Positions 33,778 through 42,451 of a DNA stretch of 64,000 bases are shown piece by piece. Every line of letters begins with the position of its first letter. Position 1 is the stretch's first letter. Under the pieces are notes generated by a model. The model saw only the letters and a list, made by a program, of their open reading frames with translations, did no database searches and was not told where the DNA came from. Source of the DNA: CAWELS01 sp964468205 (GTDB taxonomy: Bacteria; Acidobacteriota; Terriglobia; Bryobacterales; Bryobacteraceae). The stretch covers positions 1 through 64,000 of the forward strand of contig CAYXVG010000002.1 in the NCBI GenBank assembly GCA_964468205.1. Direction: 5' to 3'. Made by a program: the position numbers and the translations under genes.

Positions 33778-35829
33778 GTGAGATTCCGATACCTCTTTCT
33801 CCTGATTGCAACCGTCGTTTCGCTAACCGCCGCCGGCTCTCCCCGCCTTCGCCTGAAGGGCGTTGGCGCCACGACCGCCGAAGAATCGTACGGCCAGGAG
33901 CGCCGGTGGGAGGCCGGCCGCCGCCACATCGTGTTGGACCTCGAACAAGCCCCGGATGCGGCCATGCGGGAACATTTGCGCCGGGCCGGTTTCGCGGTGT
34001 TGGGCGTGGTTCCGGACAACGGCGTTCTGGTGTCGGCGCCCGATGGCGCGCCGGCCGCGGTTCCGGGAGTGAAACGGGCGCTTCGCATTTCCGCCAGGCG
34101 AAAGATGAGCGCCCGCCTCGACCCGAAAATGCAGGAGTTCCTCGTGGAGTTTCATCCCGACGTGGAAGACTGGAAAGCGCGGATGATTGTGCTGCGCTCG
34201 GGGCTGCGGATTTTGGAGCGGCCGGATTTGAACCGCCGCCACCTGCTCGTTGCGGGCGGCACTGGAGATTACAGAAAGCTGGCGGAGTGGGACGAAGTGG
34301 CTTATCTGTTCCCCGCCTCCGAAGCGATTCTCCGGGGCGAACCCGTTCATGGCTGCACCGGCGCACTGGTTGGCGGCGGCCCCATCGCCCAATACATAGC
34401 GACCGTTGGTCCTGGTTGGGACGGTTCCGGCCTCGGCGGCGCCGGCCTCACATACTCGTTCGAGGAACTCTCGAGGCAACTGCCCGCGGATGTCGTCCAG
34501 GCCGAAATCGAGAAGGCAATGCGGGAGTGGGAGCGGCACGTGAAAGTAGCTTTCTCGGCCGGCGGGAGGCCGTCAACCTCGCGTAACATCAACTATCGTT
34601 TCGCCACCGGGAACTACGGCACGCCGTTTCCGTTCGATGGCCGCGGCAACGTGCTGGCGCGAACGTACTACCCCGCCCCGCCAAACCCGGAACCGATCGC
34701 CGGTGATGTCCATTTTGACGACGACGAACCGTGGAACGTCGGCGTCCGGATTGATCTGTTCAGCGTCGCACTTCACGAGTTGGGTCATGCGCTTGGCCTT
34801 GGCCATTCCGACTATCCGTCCGACGTGATGTACCCCTACTACCGGATGGTCTCGCATCTTGCCCCGGGCGACGTCGCCGCGATCCAGACCCTGTACGCGC
34901 CGGCCGCGGCCGAGCCTCCGCCCCCGCCTCTCGCTCTCTCGATCGTGAGTCCGGCCTTCGGAGCCCAGTTCACCGCCACGAGTGTCGGCGTTTCCGGCGC
35001 CGCTTCCGGCGGAACCGCGCCGCTGACACTGCGATGGGAGACAACGTCGGGACAGAGCGGGTATCGGCCCATCGCCGAGGGAAACTGGAGTACGCCGCAA
35101 CTGCCCCTCAACCTTGGAACGAACAGAATCTCGGTGACCGTGGCCGATGCTCGCGGCGAGTCCGCAACCCGTACGCTGGAGATCGAACGGATAGCCCCGC
35201 CGGCGCCCCCGCCAAACCCGGGACCGGCGCCTCCGCCCTCGACTCCTCCGCCGTCCTCTCCCCAGCCTCCGGTGACTCCGCCCCCAACTCCGGAGCCAAC
35301 GCCGGAGCCNNNNNNNNNNNNNNNNNNNNNNNNNNNNNNNNNNNNNNNNNNNNNNNNNNNNNNNNNNNNNNNNNNNNNNNNNNNNNNNNNNNNNNNNNNN
35401 NNNNNNNNNCCGGAGCCAACGCCGGAGCCGCCACTTGACCCCAGCCCGGGACCCGCTCCGGAACCAACGCCGGAGCCACCCTCAGAGCCGGATGACCCAC
35501 CCGCGAGTCCGCCAGCACCAGAGCCCGAACCGGATCCGCCGGCTCCGTCAGACCGCACGGCGCCCACTCTCACGATGATCTATCCCTCGGGTCCGGCCGC
35601 CAGCACCAGCGCCACCACTATCGCCCTGCGGGGAACGGTAAGCGATAACGTGGGAGTCTCGATCGTCCGCTGGTCCACCAACACGGGCTTCGGAGGCGTG
35701 GCTCAGGGAACCAGCTTCTGGCAGACGGCGCCAATTCCGCTCAACCAGGGCTCCACGCTGATTACGATCAAAGCGTACGACGCAGCGGATAACTTCTCCT
35801 GGCGGTCCGTCATTGTGACACGCAGGTAG
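33778..35829 (+). CDS. Matrixin-like zinc metalloprotease with Pro-rich linker and Ig-like modules
   Basis: A secreted protease. I place the start at GTG 33778, which opens directly into a signal peptide (RYLFLLIATVVSLTAAG). A propeptide-like region follows, then the metzincin zinc site HELGHALGLGH at about residues 332-342, with DVMYP as the following Met-turn-like segment. An Ig-like domain (LSIVSPAFGAQFTATSVGVSG) precedes a Pro-Glu/Thr-rich linker. That linker contains the 100-base N gap, so its true length is unknown. A second Ig-like domain (APTLTMIYPSGP ... AYDAADNFSW) ends the protein. The frame is open across the gap only because 100 N were inserted; continuity is assumed. Confidence 0.8.
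   Translation: MRFRYLFLLIATVVSLTAAGSPRLRLKGVGATTAEESYGQERRWEAGRRHIVLDLEQAPDAAMREHLRRAGFAVLGVVPDNGVLVSAPDGAPAAVPGVKRALRISARRKMSARLDPKMQEFLVEFHPDVEDWKARMIVLRSGLRILERPDLNRRHLLVAGGTGDYRKLAEWDEVAYLFPASEAILRGEPVHGCTGALVGGGPIAQYIATVGPGWDGSGLGGAGLTYSFEELSRQLPADVVQAEIEKAMREWERHVKVAFSAGGRPSTSRNINYRFATGNYGTPFPFDGRGNVLARTYYPAPPNPEPIAGDVHFDDDEPWNVGVRIDLFSVALHELGHALGLGHSDYPSDVMYPYYRMVSHLAPGDVAAIQTLYAPAAAEPPPPPLALSIVSPAFGAQFTATSVGVSGAASGGTAPLTLRWETTSGQSGYRPIAEGNWSTPQLPLNLGTNRISVTVADARGESATRTLEIERIAPPAPPPNPGPAPPPSTPPPSSPQPPVTPPPTPEPTPEXXXXXXXXXXXXXXXXXXXXXXXXXXXXXXXXXXPEPTPEPPLDPSPGPAPEPTPEPPSEPDDPPASPPAPEPEPDPPAPSDRTAPTLTMIYPSGPAASTSATTIALRGTVSDNVGVSIVRWSTNTGFGGVAQGTSFWQTAPIPLNQGSTLITIKAYDAADNFSWRSVIVTRR
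35310..35409. other. Assembly gap of exactly 100 N
   Basis: The run of N lies in the Pro-rich linker of the metalloprotease gene. The 20 bases before it and the 20 after it are the same (CCGGAGCCAACGCCGGAGCC), encoding PEPTPEP. This shows that the gap sits in a tandem repeat the assembler could not resolve. The number 100 is the conventional placeholder and not a measured length. Confidence 0.95.
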
Positions 35830-35863
35830 CAGGAAGCCTCGAGGCGGCCGGTGGCGAGTTCCA

Positions 35864-36667
35864 TCAGCTCACGGCCGGCCCGCCCGGAGGCGGAAAGCTC
35901 TTGCGCAGTTCCTTCACCTCGGCGGTTAGGCACCTCCGGTAGAGCGCCATGTCCGCCCCCCAAGAAATTACGTTGAAGCCAAAGCCAAGCCACTGCTCGG
36001 CCAACTTCATCGAACCCGGCTGTCCGCCGGCGGCCTTCCCCTGGCGGATCGCCGCGTCCACGATGCGTTGGAGAGCTTCGAGAAACCGGGGGTTCTGAAA
36101 CTCCCCCGGAATGCCCATCGAAATCGACAGGTCGTTATGCCCTACCCACAGCACATCGACTCCCTCGGTGGCGGCAATGCCATCAAGATTCTCCAGCCCG
36201 GTTACCGATTCGATCTGGCAAATGACCGCCGTCGTCCGGTTCGCTTCCTCGAAATAGGCGGCCGGATCCTTCGGAACCAGGAAGTCGGTGTGCGCGGTAC
36301 CCAACCCGACCCCCCGGTTCCCCAGTGGGGCATATTTCACCGCGCGGATCACTTCGCGCGCCTCTTCGGCGGTCTTGACGTCAGGAACCATTACTCCGAG
36401 TCCACCAGCATCCAGGCTGCGCGCCATGAAGTGATACAGCGGCTGGGGCACCCGGACGAATGGGGCCACCGACACGGCTTTGAACCACGCCATAAGGTCG
36501 GCGATACGCTCCGACCCATGCCCGGTGTGCTCCATATCGATCACCACGAAGTCCACGCCTGTCGGCTCTAGAATCTTCGCGATACCTCGGGTGGCGAACT
36601 CCGAGATCATGTGCCCGACCGGAATACCTCCGCCGGCCAGAACCTCTTTCATGCGGTTGGGCTTCAT
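35864..36667 (-). CDS. HpcH/HpaI-family aldolase
   Basis: A 267-residue class II aldolase of the HpcH/HpaI type. Motifs are FVVIDMEHTGHG (with the Glu/His of the active site), VRVPQP, LGVMVPDVKTAEEA, the metal ligand Glu in CQIESVTGLENLD, and LWVGHNDLSISMG with the metal-binding Asp. The enzyme would cleave a 4-hydroxy-2-oxo acid to pyruvate and an aldehyde. Its ATG overlaps... the stop of this gene is terminal; the upstream 2-hydroxyacid dehydrogenase gene ends inside its first codons (4-base overlap), so they are coupled. The natural substrate is not evident. Confidence 0.9.
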   Translation of the reverse strand: MKPNRMKEVLAGGGIPVGHMISEFATRGIAKILEPTGVDFVVIDMEHTGHGSERIADLMAWFKAVSVAPFVRVPQPLYHFMARSLDAGGLGVMVPDVKTAEEAREVIRAVKYAPLGNRGVGLGTAHTDFLVPKDPAAYFEEANRTTAVICQIESVTGLENLDGIAATEGVDVLWVGHNDLSISMGIPGEFQNPRFLEALQRIVDAAIRQGKAAGGQPGSMKLAEQWLGFGFNVISWGADMALYRRCLTAEVKELRKSFPPPGGPAVS

Positions 36668-37737
36668 CGTCGTGTTTCTGCCTTCCGTTCCGCCTTCCGC
36701 CCGGCGAACATCCGGAGCTTCTTTCGAAAACCGGGACGGTTCAATACCTGCGGATTCACAATCCCGCCAGGAAGCTCGCCCCGCGACACCGCCAGAAGGT
36801 TCCGGCAGGCTTCAATGCCGTTATCCCGGACCAGCTCCTCGGTCCAGGCCAGCCCGTGTGGCGCAAGGATCACGTTGTCGAGCTTGAATAGCGGGTGGTC
36901 CGGCGGCGGCGGTTCTGTCTCGAAAACGTCGAGGCCGGCGCCTTTGATCCAGCCTTCCTCGAGCGCCTTGACGAGCGCCGCTTCCTGCACGATCGGACCG
37001 CGCGCCGTGTTGATGAGGCAAGCGGTCGGCTTCATCCAACGCAACTCCCGTTCGCCGACCATGCCGTTGGTTTCGAGATTCAGCGGAGCATGAACAGCCA
37101 GATAGTCGCTCTCGTGGAAGACGGTTTCAAAGTCGACAAGGTCCACGCCGAGCGCCGCTACGTCGGCCTGCCTGACGTAGGGATCGGCGGCGATCATCCG
37201 GCCGAATCCGAGGCCGGCAGCCATGCGGAACATCTCCCGCGCGATGTTGCCGCAGCCGATCGACCCTAGCGTCCGGCCGGGCAGGTCGACTCCCAAACCG
37301 GGCAGATCGCCGCGCCATTTGCCGGCGCGAACGATGCGGTCCTGGTTGAGCAGGTTCTTCGCCAGAGCGAAGACGAGCGCGATGGCCGCCTCCGCCACTG
37401 GCCGCTTCACCGCATTCGGCGTAATCGCCAGCAGGATATCGGCCTCGGTCAGGGCTTCCACGTCGATGCGATCATAGCCGACGCCCCAGCGGGCCACGAC
37501 CGCGAGCCGATCCACCCCCTGGAGACTCGCGGCTTCAATGCGCAGCCCTAGACAGAAGATGCCGTCGAACTGATTGAGCGCCTCGGGCGTGCCCAGTTTG
37601 CCGGGCTGCGGCGGCATGCGTACATAGGTCGCTCCGGCGGCTGGAGCCAGTTCCTGCTCCACGGCTGCCTCGAATCTGCCCTCCGCCTCCTCGTAGAAAT
37701 CCGGCGTAATACCGATGCGGAATCTGCCGTCCGTCAT
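36664..37737 (-). CDS. D-isomer-specific 2-hydroxyacid dehydrogenase
   Basis: A 357-residue NAD-dependent enzyme. It has the Rossmann motif TLGSIGCGNIAREM near residue 160, the substrate-binding Arg in CLINTARGPIVQ near 240, the Glu in DVFETEPPPP and the catalytic His in ILAPHGLAW near 290. Family members interconvert 2-keto acids and D-2-hydroxy acids. It lies between an aldolase that makes or uses 2-oxo acids and an M14 peptidase, overlapping each neighbour by 4 bases. That suggests a catabolic operon, although the peptidase link is unexplained. Confidence 0.91.
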   Translation of the reverse strand: MTDGRFRIGITPDFYEEAEGRFEAAVEQELAPAAGATYVRMPPQPGKLGTPEALNQFDGIFCLGLRIEAASLQGVDRLAVVARWGVGYDRIDVEALTEADILLAITPNAVKRPVAEAAIALVFALAKNLLNQDRIVRAGKWRGDLPGLGVDLPGRTLGSIGCGNIAREMFRMAAGLGFGRMIAADPYVRQADVAALGVDLVDFETVFHESDYLAVHAPLNLETNGMVGERELRWMKPTACLINTARGPIVQEAALVKALEEGWIKGAGLDVFETEPPPPDHPLFKLDNVILAPHGLAWTEELVRDNGIEACRNLLAVSRGELPGGIVNPQVLNRPGFRKKLRMFAGRKAERKAETRR

Positions 37738-40250
37738 TCCAGCTCCTTTGCGGACGCCAGATACACCGCGTTGAGTAGCAGCTTGAAGGCGCCGTATGTT
37801 TGGCCCCGGAATTGAGGCCTGAAACCGAAGAGAATCACCTTGCCCTTTCCGTGGCGTATCTCCACCACGGCGGGTTTACCGAGGACGGACTTCTCGCCCG
37901 ACAGCCACCCACTGGCCAGCAGGCTGCTCTTGGCGTAGCGGACCACCACCCGCGCTTCGCGCTCTCCTTCGTTGAGCCCGTCCACCAAGCGGATCTCGAA
38001 GGCCTTGCCGCCGCGGCTGAAACCGATCATTTCGGGTGGCATTCCGAAGGCGATGGGGTTGCCGCCCTCCACGGTCAACCGGATCAGCGAACCCGGGCAG
38101 CTAAAGCGCTCCCCGCCGGAATCGCTCCCGGAAACATCCTGTACCGGCAAAGGAAACATCTCGACCGGGAGCCGCGTTGCGTCATCGATCGCAATCAGCG
38201 TTCCGCCGCCAACGACGAAACGCTCCAGGTTGTGCAGCCCAAGCAGCCCGATGCCGCCGGTGAACTCGGGGCGCTGGCGGGCCTTGTTGTCTAGCTCCGG
38301 CTTATTCGCGCGGCGCGCCGCTTCGGCCTCGCGGTAGCCGTGAACGATCGTCCATGGATTCTGCGATGCAAGCAGCACCGTGTCGAAACGGTCACTAAGT
38401 CTGGAGCCTTGGAAATCGTCATTGTGAATCAGCGTGTAGGGCACTTCGAATTCGTCGAGCACCCACTGGGTCCATCCCGTATCGATATTCGCCACCCAGG
38501 ATTCATAAAGGGCCAGGCGCGGAGGGCGAAGTTCGAACTGGCCCGTGCTGAAGGCGTCCTTGTCCGCAGAGCTCTTGTAGAGAATTTCGCCGTTGGCGCC
38601 CCAGCGGACCCGCTCGCCCCGGCGCAGATCGAGAGCCGTGTCACGAAACGACGCATTCTCCCGGTGGTCGCGCGAGGCTGCTGTACCGGGGAGTTCCGCA
38701 ACTTCTTCAAGGTCCGCTTGGAAAGGATCGTCAATGCGATCCACCGACACGCCCATATTCATGCTCAGCGTCCAGCCGGTGATGTCGTAGGGCCGCTTCA
38801 CCGAGCCGTCCGGTCCCTGGCGAATCTCCGGGTACTGCTGCGGTTCCATCAGATCCACTAAATACGCGCGGAAGGGCTGCGCCGCCAGCAGAACGTAAGC
38901 TCCGGAAGAGTATTCTTTCTCTCCGGCGCTGAAGCCGCTCGCCGCGCGGTGGACAGTGATGCCGGCCCAGCGCAGCCGCCGGAGCATCGCGAGAGCGGAA
39001 GATGTGTCCCACTGACCGGCCGGAACGACATAGGCGTAAGGTGTGCCCTCCTCGCCGGCGGTGATCGACGCGCGGGCCATGTCATAGGCCTTCTGCAAGA
39101 AAACGTGCGGCCGGGTCGCGGCGAGATCCAGGATCGCGAAGTCGGCGGTGATCATGTAGTCGATCGCCTCCTTCACCCCCCAGCGGCCGCCTAGCCATGG
39201 CCGCTGGTAGAAGATCGAAGGCTGCTGCGCCGGCGTTCCATTGGCAAACGCCTTCGGCAGATCTTTCTGATCGTCGATGCGCGGGGTCGCATAGACCCCG
39301 GCGGCAGTTTCCGTCAGGATCCCGTGCATGTTATGGAAGGCCGGCGCGGTCCGCATGCCGCCGTTCCACCACGCGTCAAAGCCGAAATAGGACAGCACGC
39401 CGGGCTTGTCTTCCCGGGCGAAACGCTCTTTCATCGCCGCGCCGATCAGATTCACTCCCTCCATCACCGAGGCCGGTACGTTCGGGTTCAGCGGTTCGGC
39501 GTAGGGCGGAACGAAAATGCGCGCCGGAAAGGCCGGCTGCTGGTGCTGGTTGTAGACAATGTGAGGAAACCAATGCTCGTAGAGCAGCGGCGCCACCTGG
39601 CGCGTCTCTTGCAGGTTCATCATGAACCAGTCCCGGTTATTGTCGTGGCCGGCGTATTTCTGATAGAGCTTCGGCAGGGGCGCTATTTCGTAGGGCGTGC
39701 CAACGTTCTTCCGGTACCACTCAACAATCCAGTCGTGTCCGTCCGGGTTAATGACCGGGACCTGTATGAGGATCACGCTCTCCCGGATCCGCCGCGCCTC
39801 CTCGCCCTCGTCGGTAAGAAGGCGGTGCGCGAGAACGGGGGCGTGCTGCGCCGGCGCAACCTCGCTCGAATGGAGGCCGGAGTCGATCCAGACAATTGCC
39901 TTGCCTTCGTTCGCCAGCCGGCGCGACTCTTCCTGAGACACCAGGCCCAACGCAAGCTTCCGGTTGATCTCCCGGTATTTCTCGAGGTTCTGTAGGTTCG
40001 CCACCGAGGAGATGAAAGCGGCATACATGGGTTTCCCGTGCGCGGAACGCCCGAACTCCACAAAGCGCAATCTGTCGCTGGCTTCGTCGAGTTTCTGGAA
40101 GTAGCTCACAATCTGGCTATAGTCGGCGAGTTTGTAGTCTTCTCCCGGCGGAAAGCCAAGGTGCTCCTCAGGGGTCGGAATCTCCCCGAAACACGCGGCG
40201 GCGATGACAACAAACCAAACGAGAAAACGCGACACCATACAGGGCATCAT
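37734..40250 (-). CDS. Secreted M14-family zinc carboxypeptidase
   Basis: About 838 residues from the ATG at 40250; the internal ATG at 40238, which starts directly before the signal peptide SRFLVWFVVIAAACFGE, is equally possible, and the open frame reaches further to 40319. The peptidase domain has the zinc motif DSGLHSSEVAPAQHA (His and Glu ligands) near residue 120 and a downstream zinc His candidate in IVYNQHQQP. An N-terminal EHLGFPPGEDYKLADYSQI block is typical of the long secreted M14 proteins of Acidobacteria and Bacteroidetes. The C-terminal 300 residues look like a glutamine-amidotransferase-like or beta-rich accessory region. It is the first gene of a three-gene operon. Confidence 0.87.
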   Translation of the reverse strand: MMPCMVSRFLVWFVVIAAACFGEIPTPEEHLGFPPGEDYKLADYSQIVSYFQKLDEASDRLRFVEFGRSAHGKPMYAAFISSVANLQNLEKYREINRKLALGLVSQEESRRLANEGKAIVWIDSGLHSSEVAPAQHAPVLAHRLLTDEGEEARRIRESVILIQVPVINPDGHDWIVEWYRKNVGTPYEIAPLPKLYQKYAGHDNNRDWFMMNLQETRQVAPLLYEHWFPHIVYNQHQQPAFPARIFVPPYAEPLNPNVPASVMEGVNLIGAAMKERFAREDKPGVLSYFGFDAWWNGGMRTAPAFHNMHGILTETAAGVYATPRIDDQKDLPKAFANGTPAQQPSIFYQRPWLGGRWGVKEAIDYMITADFAILDLAATRPHVFLQKAYDMARASITAGEEGTPYAYVVPAGQWDTSSALAMLRRLRWAGITVHRAASGFSAGEKEYSSGAYVLLAAQPFRAYLVDLMEPQQYPEIRQGPDGSVKRPYDITGWTLSMNMGVSVDRIDDPFQADLEEVAELPGTAASRDHRENASFRDTALDLRRGERVRWGANGEILYKSSADKDAFSTGQFELRPPRLALYESWVANIDTGWTQWVLDEFEVPYTLIHNDDFQGSRLSDRFDTVLLASQNPWTIVHGYREAEAARRANKPELDNKARQRPEFTGGIGLLGLHNLERFVVGGGTLIAIDDATRLPVEMFPLPVQDVSGSDSGGERFSCPGSLIRLTVEGGNPIAFGMPPEMIGFSRGGKAFEIRLVDGLNEGEREARVVVRYAKSSLLASGWLSGEKSVLGKPAVVEIRHGKGKVILFGFRPQFRGQTYGAFKLLLNAVYLASAKELE

Positions 40251-40332
40251 GATATCTCGAATTGGCAGTTCTACGCCGCCCCAGAACCGGGTGCGCCGGT
40301 GCCGCAACGCGATCGGCAATACAATAGAATCT

Positions 40333-41517
40333 ATGCCTGTTTCGTCAGAAGAATACTATCGCATCCGAAAGTTGCCGCCCTACGTCTTCGCCGTCGTGAA
40401 CGAGATGAAGGCCAAGCTGCGCGCACAGCAGCTTGACGTGGTCGATTTCGGAATGGGGAATCCGGACGGGCCCACTCCCCAGCCCATCGTCGACAAACTG
40501 GCGGAAGCGGCGCAGAATGCACGTAATCATCGCTACTCGATGTCCCGTGGAGTCCCGAACCTGCGGCTGGAAATGGCGAAGCGCTACAAACGTAATTACG
40601 GCGTTGACATCGACCCCGAAACCGAAGCCATCGCCACCATCGGCGCCAAGGACGCGCTGGCCCATCTCCTGTTTGCAACGGTTGGCCCGGGCGACGAAGT
40701 GGTCTCGCCCAACCCCGCCTATCCCATCCATCAGTACGGCGTCATCATGGCCGAGGGCCACGCTTCCATGATCGAGATGCCCGACGCGGATACATTCCTG
40801 GATAATCTGGAGCGCCACTACAAGACAGCCCTCTTCACGCCGAAGATGCTGCTGCTTTCGTTTCCGCACAACCCCACCACTACCTGCGTCGACATCGACT
40901 TCTTCAAGGAGATTGTGCGCATGGCGTCCCGCCACGGCAGCATGATTGTCCATGACTTTGCCTACGCCGACATCGCGTTTGACGGTTACCGCCCGCCCAG
41001 CCTACTGCAGGTGGAAGGGGCCAAGGAGATCGGCGTCGAGATCTTCTCGCTCTCGAAGAGCTACAACATGGCCGGCTGGCGCGTGGGATTTTGCGTGGGT
41101 AATCCGAAAATGATCGCCGCGCTCGGGCGCATCAAGAGCTATCTGGACTACGGCATCTTCCAACCGATTCAAATCGCCTCCATCATCGCCTTGCGGGACT
41201 GCGAGCAGGAGTGCAAAAAGATCTGTGATATCTACCGGGTGCGGCGTGACGTCCTCGTGGAGGGCCTGAACGCCGCCGGCTGGACCGTGGATCCGCCCAA
41301 GGGAACCATGTTTCTGTGGGCGCCCCTCCCGGAGCGATTCCGGGATCTCGGATCGCTTGAATTCTCCAAGCGGTTGTTGACCGAAGCCCTGACTGCGGTT
41401 TCGCCCGGTATCGGCTTCGGCCCCATGGGCGAGGGGCACGTGCGTTTTGCACTGATCGAAAACGAGCACCGGACGCGGCAGGCGATGCGCTGCATCAAGC
41501 AGTTCCTCAAATGTTGA
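40333..41517 (+). CDS. AlaC/YfdZ-like class I/II aminotransferase
   Basis: A 394-residue PLP enzyme beginning MPVSSEEYYRIRKLPPYVFA. Motifs: FGMGNPDGPTP, the PLP phosphate site GAKDALAHLL, NPTTTCVD, the Asp/Tyr of VHDFAYADIAFDG, and the Schiff-base Lys in SLSKSYNMAGWRVGF near residue 241. The sequence style is that of AlaC (glutamate-pyruvate transaminase) and the related LL-diaminopimelate aminotransferases; I favour an alanine/glutamate role. It is divergent from the M14 operon. An 82-base interval between them must hold both promoters. Confidence 0.9.
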   Translation: MPVSSEEYYRIRKLPPYVFAVVNEMKAKLRAQQLDVVDFGMGNPDGPTPQPIVDKLAEAAQNARNHRYSMSRGVPNLRLEMAKRYKRNYGVDIDPETEAIATIGAKDALAHLLFATVGPGDEVVSPNPAYPIHQYGVIMAEGHASMIEMPDADTFLDNLERHYKTALFTPKMLLLSFPHNPTTTCVDIDFFKEIVRMASRHGSMIVHDFAYADIAFDGYRPPSLLQVEGAKEIGVEIFSLSKSYNMAGWRVGFCVGNPKMIAALGRIKSYLDYGIFQPIQIASIIALRDCEQECKKICDIYRVRRDVLVEGLNAAGWTVDPPKGTMFLWAPLPERFRDLGSLEFSKRLLTEALTAVSPGIGFGPMGEGHVRFALIENEHRTRQAMRCIKQFLKC

Positions 41518-41599
41518 CGAATGGCCGGAACCGGATACCGCTCCGCGGTTGAACGGCGGCCCTGGATGTGATACCAATTGCAGTGGTCAGGAGGCAATC

Positions 41600-42451
41600 G
41601 TGAATTCAAGACTTAAGGCTCAGCTTTTCCTGTTCAGTGTGGTTCTTGCCCTGCTGGCTTTGGTGATTTCCTGCGAGTCGGGCCCGAGACCCCCGGCACA
41701 GGGAACTCCGGAGTGGCACTGGCAGAACGCGGAAACAACCTGGCAGAGCGGTGATCTGCCCAAAACGGCGGACAACCTCGGACAAGTAATTAGCGCCGGC
41801 GGTCCCCTCGCGGCGCGGGCGCTTCCCTGGCGTTTGGTTCTCACCGCCGGCCTCGCTTCCGGTTACATGGATATCGCTGACGCACTCGAACAGGGCGGTC
41901 GCGCCAATCAAGCCGCGGCGACAGAGTTCCGGCGATTGATGAACAACTATCGGACCATGGCGAACCGCCAGGTGGGCGCATTTTATGAAACCAATACGGC
42001 AATGAAGCAGGCCGACCCTGCCGGACCGATCCCGCTCGCGTTCTCGTTCCCGACGGGCAGCGCTCTCCCCGTTGCCGAACTGAACCGCGCGCGGGAAGGG
42101 GCGCCTGTTTCGGAAGCCGAGATTTCGGCCGCCGAACGGCGCGTCCTACAACGCGCCGTCCTGCTAAAAACCAGTGTGGCCGTGGGAGCCGAGGAGGACA
42201 CCGCAAAAGCACAGCAAGTCTTCAACGCCGAAGATCCCACCGTCCCCAAGGACACCTTCATGCTCGGCACGGCGAAGATGCTGCAGGAGATTACCGGCTA
42301 CTACGGACCGTACAAGCTGGACCGGCCCGACCGGCTGAAGCTCTTCGGTGAACAGGCACTCGAGATTCTGAAATCTCTCCCGGAAAGCGACGAATCGAAG
42401 GAACTGGTGGCAGAGATCGAAAAAGAGATCAAGGCCGCTGAAAAGCGCTGA
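41600..42451 (+). CDS. Uncharacterised lipoprotein
   Basis: A 283-residue protein from GTG 41600, chosen because CAGGAGG lies just before it and because it opens directly into a lipoprotein signal (LFLFSVVLALLALVIS followed by Cys, residue 25). The mature part is almost entirely helical, with Ala-rich TPR-like segments (WHWQNAETTWQSGDLPKTADNLGQVI; LNNYRTMANRQ-type helices) and an acidic/basic tail. It is probably attached to the outer or inner membrane. I do not recognise a family. Its stop abuts the stop of the convergent GT39 gene. Confidence 0.72.
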   Translation: MNSRLKAQLFLFSVVLALLALVISCESGPRPPAQGTPEWHWQNAETTWQSGDLPKTADNLGQVISAGGPLAARALPWRLVLTAGLASGYMDIADALEQGGRANQAAATEFRRLMNNYRTMANRQVGAFYETNTAMKQADPAGPIPLAFSFPTGSALPVAELNRAREGAPVSEAEISAAERRVLQRAVLLKTSVAVGAEEDTAKAQQVFNAEDPTVPKDTFMLGTAKMLQEITGYYGPYKLDRPDRLKLFGEQALEILKSLPESDESKELVAEIEKEIKAAEKR

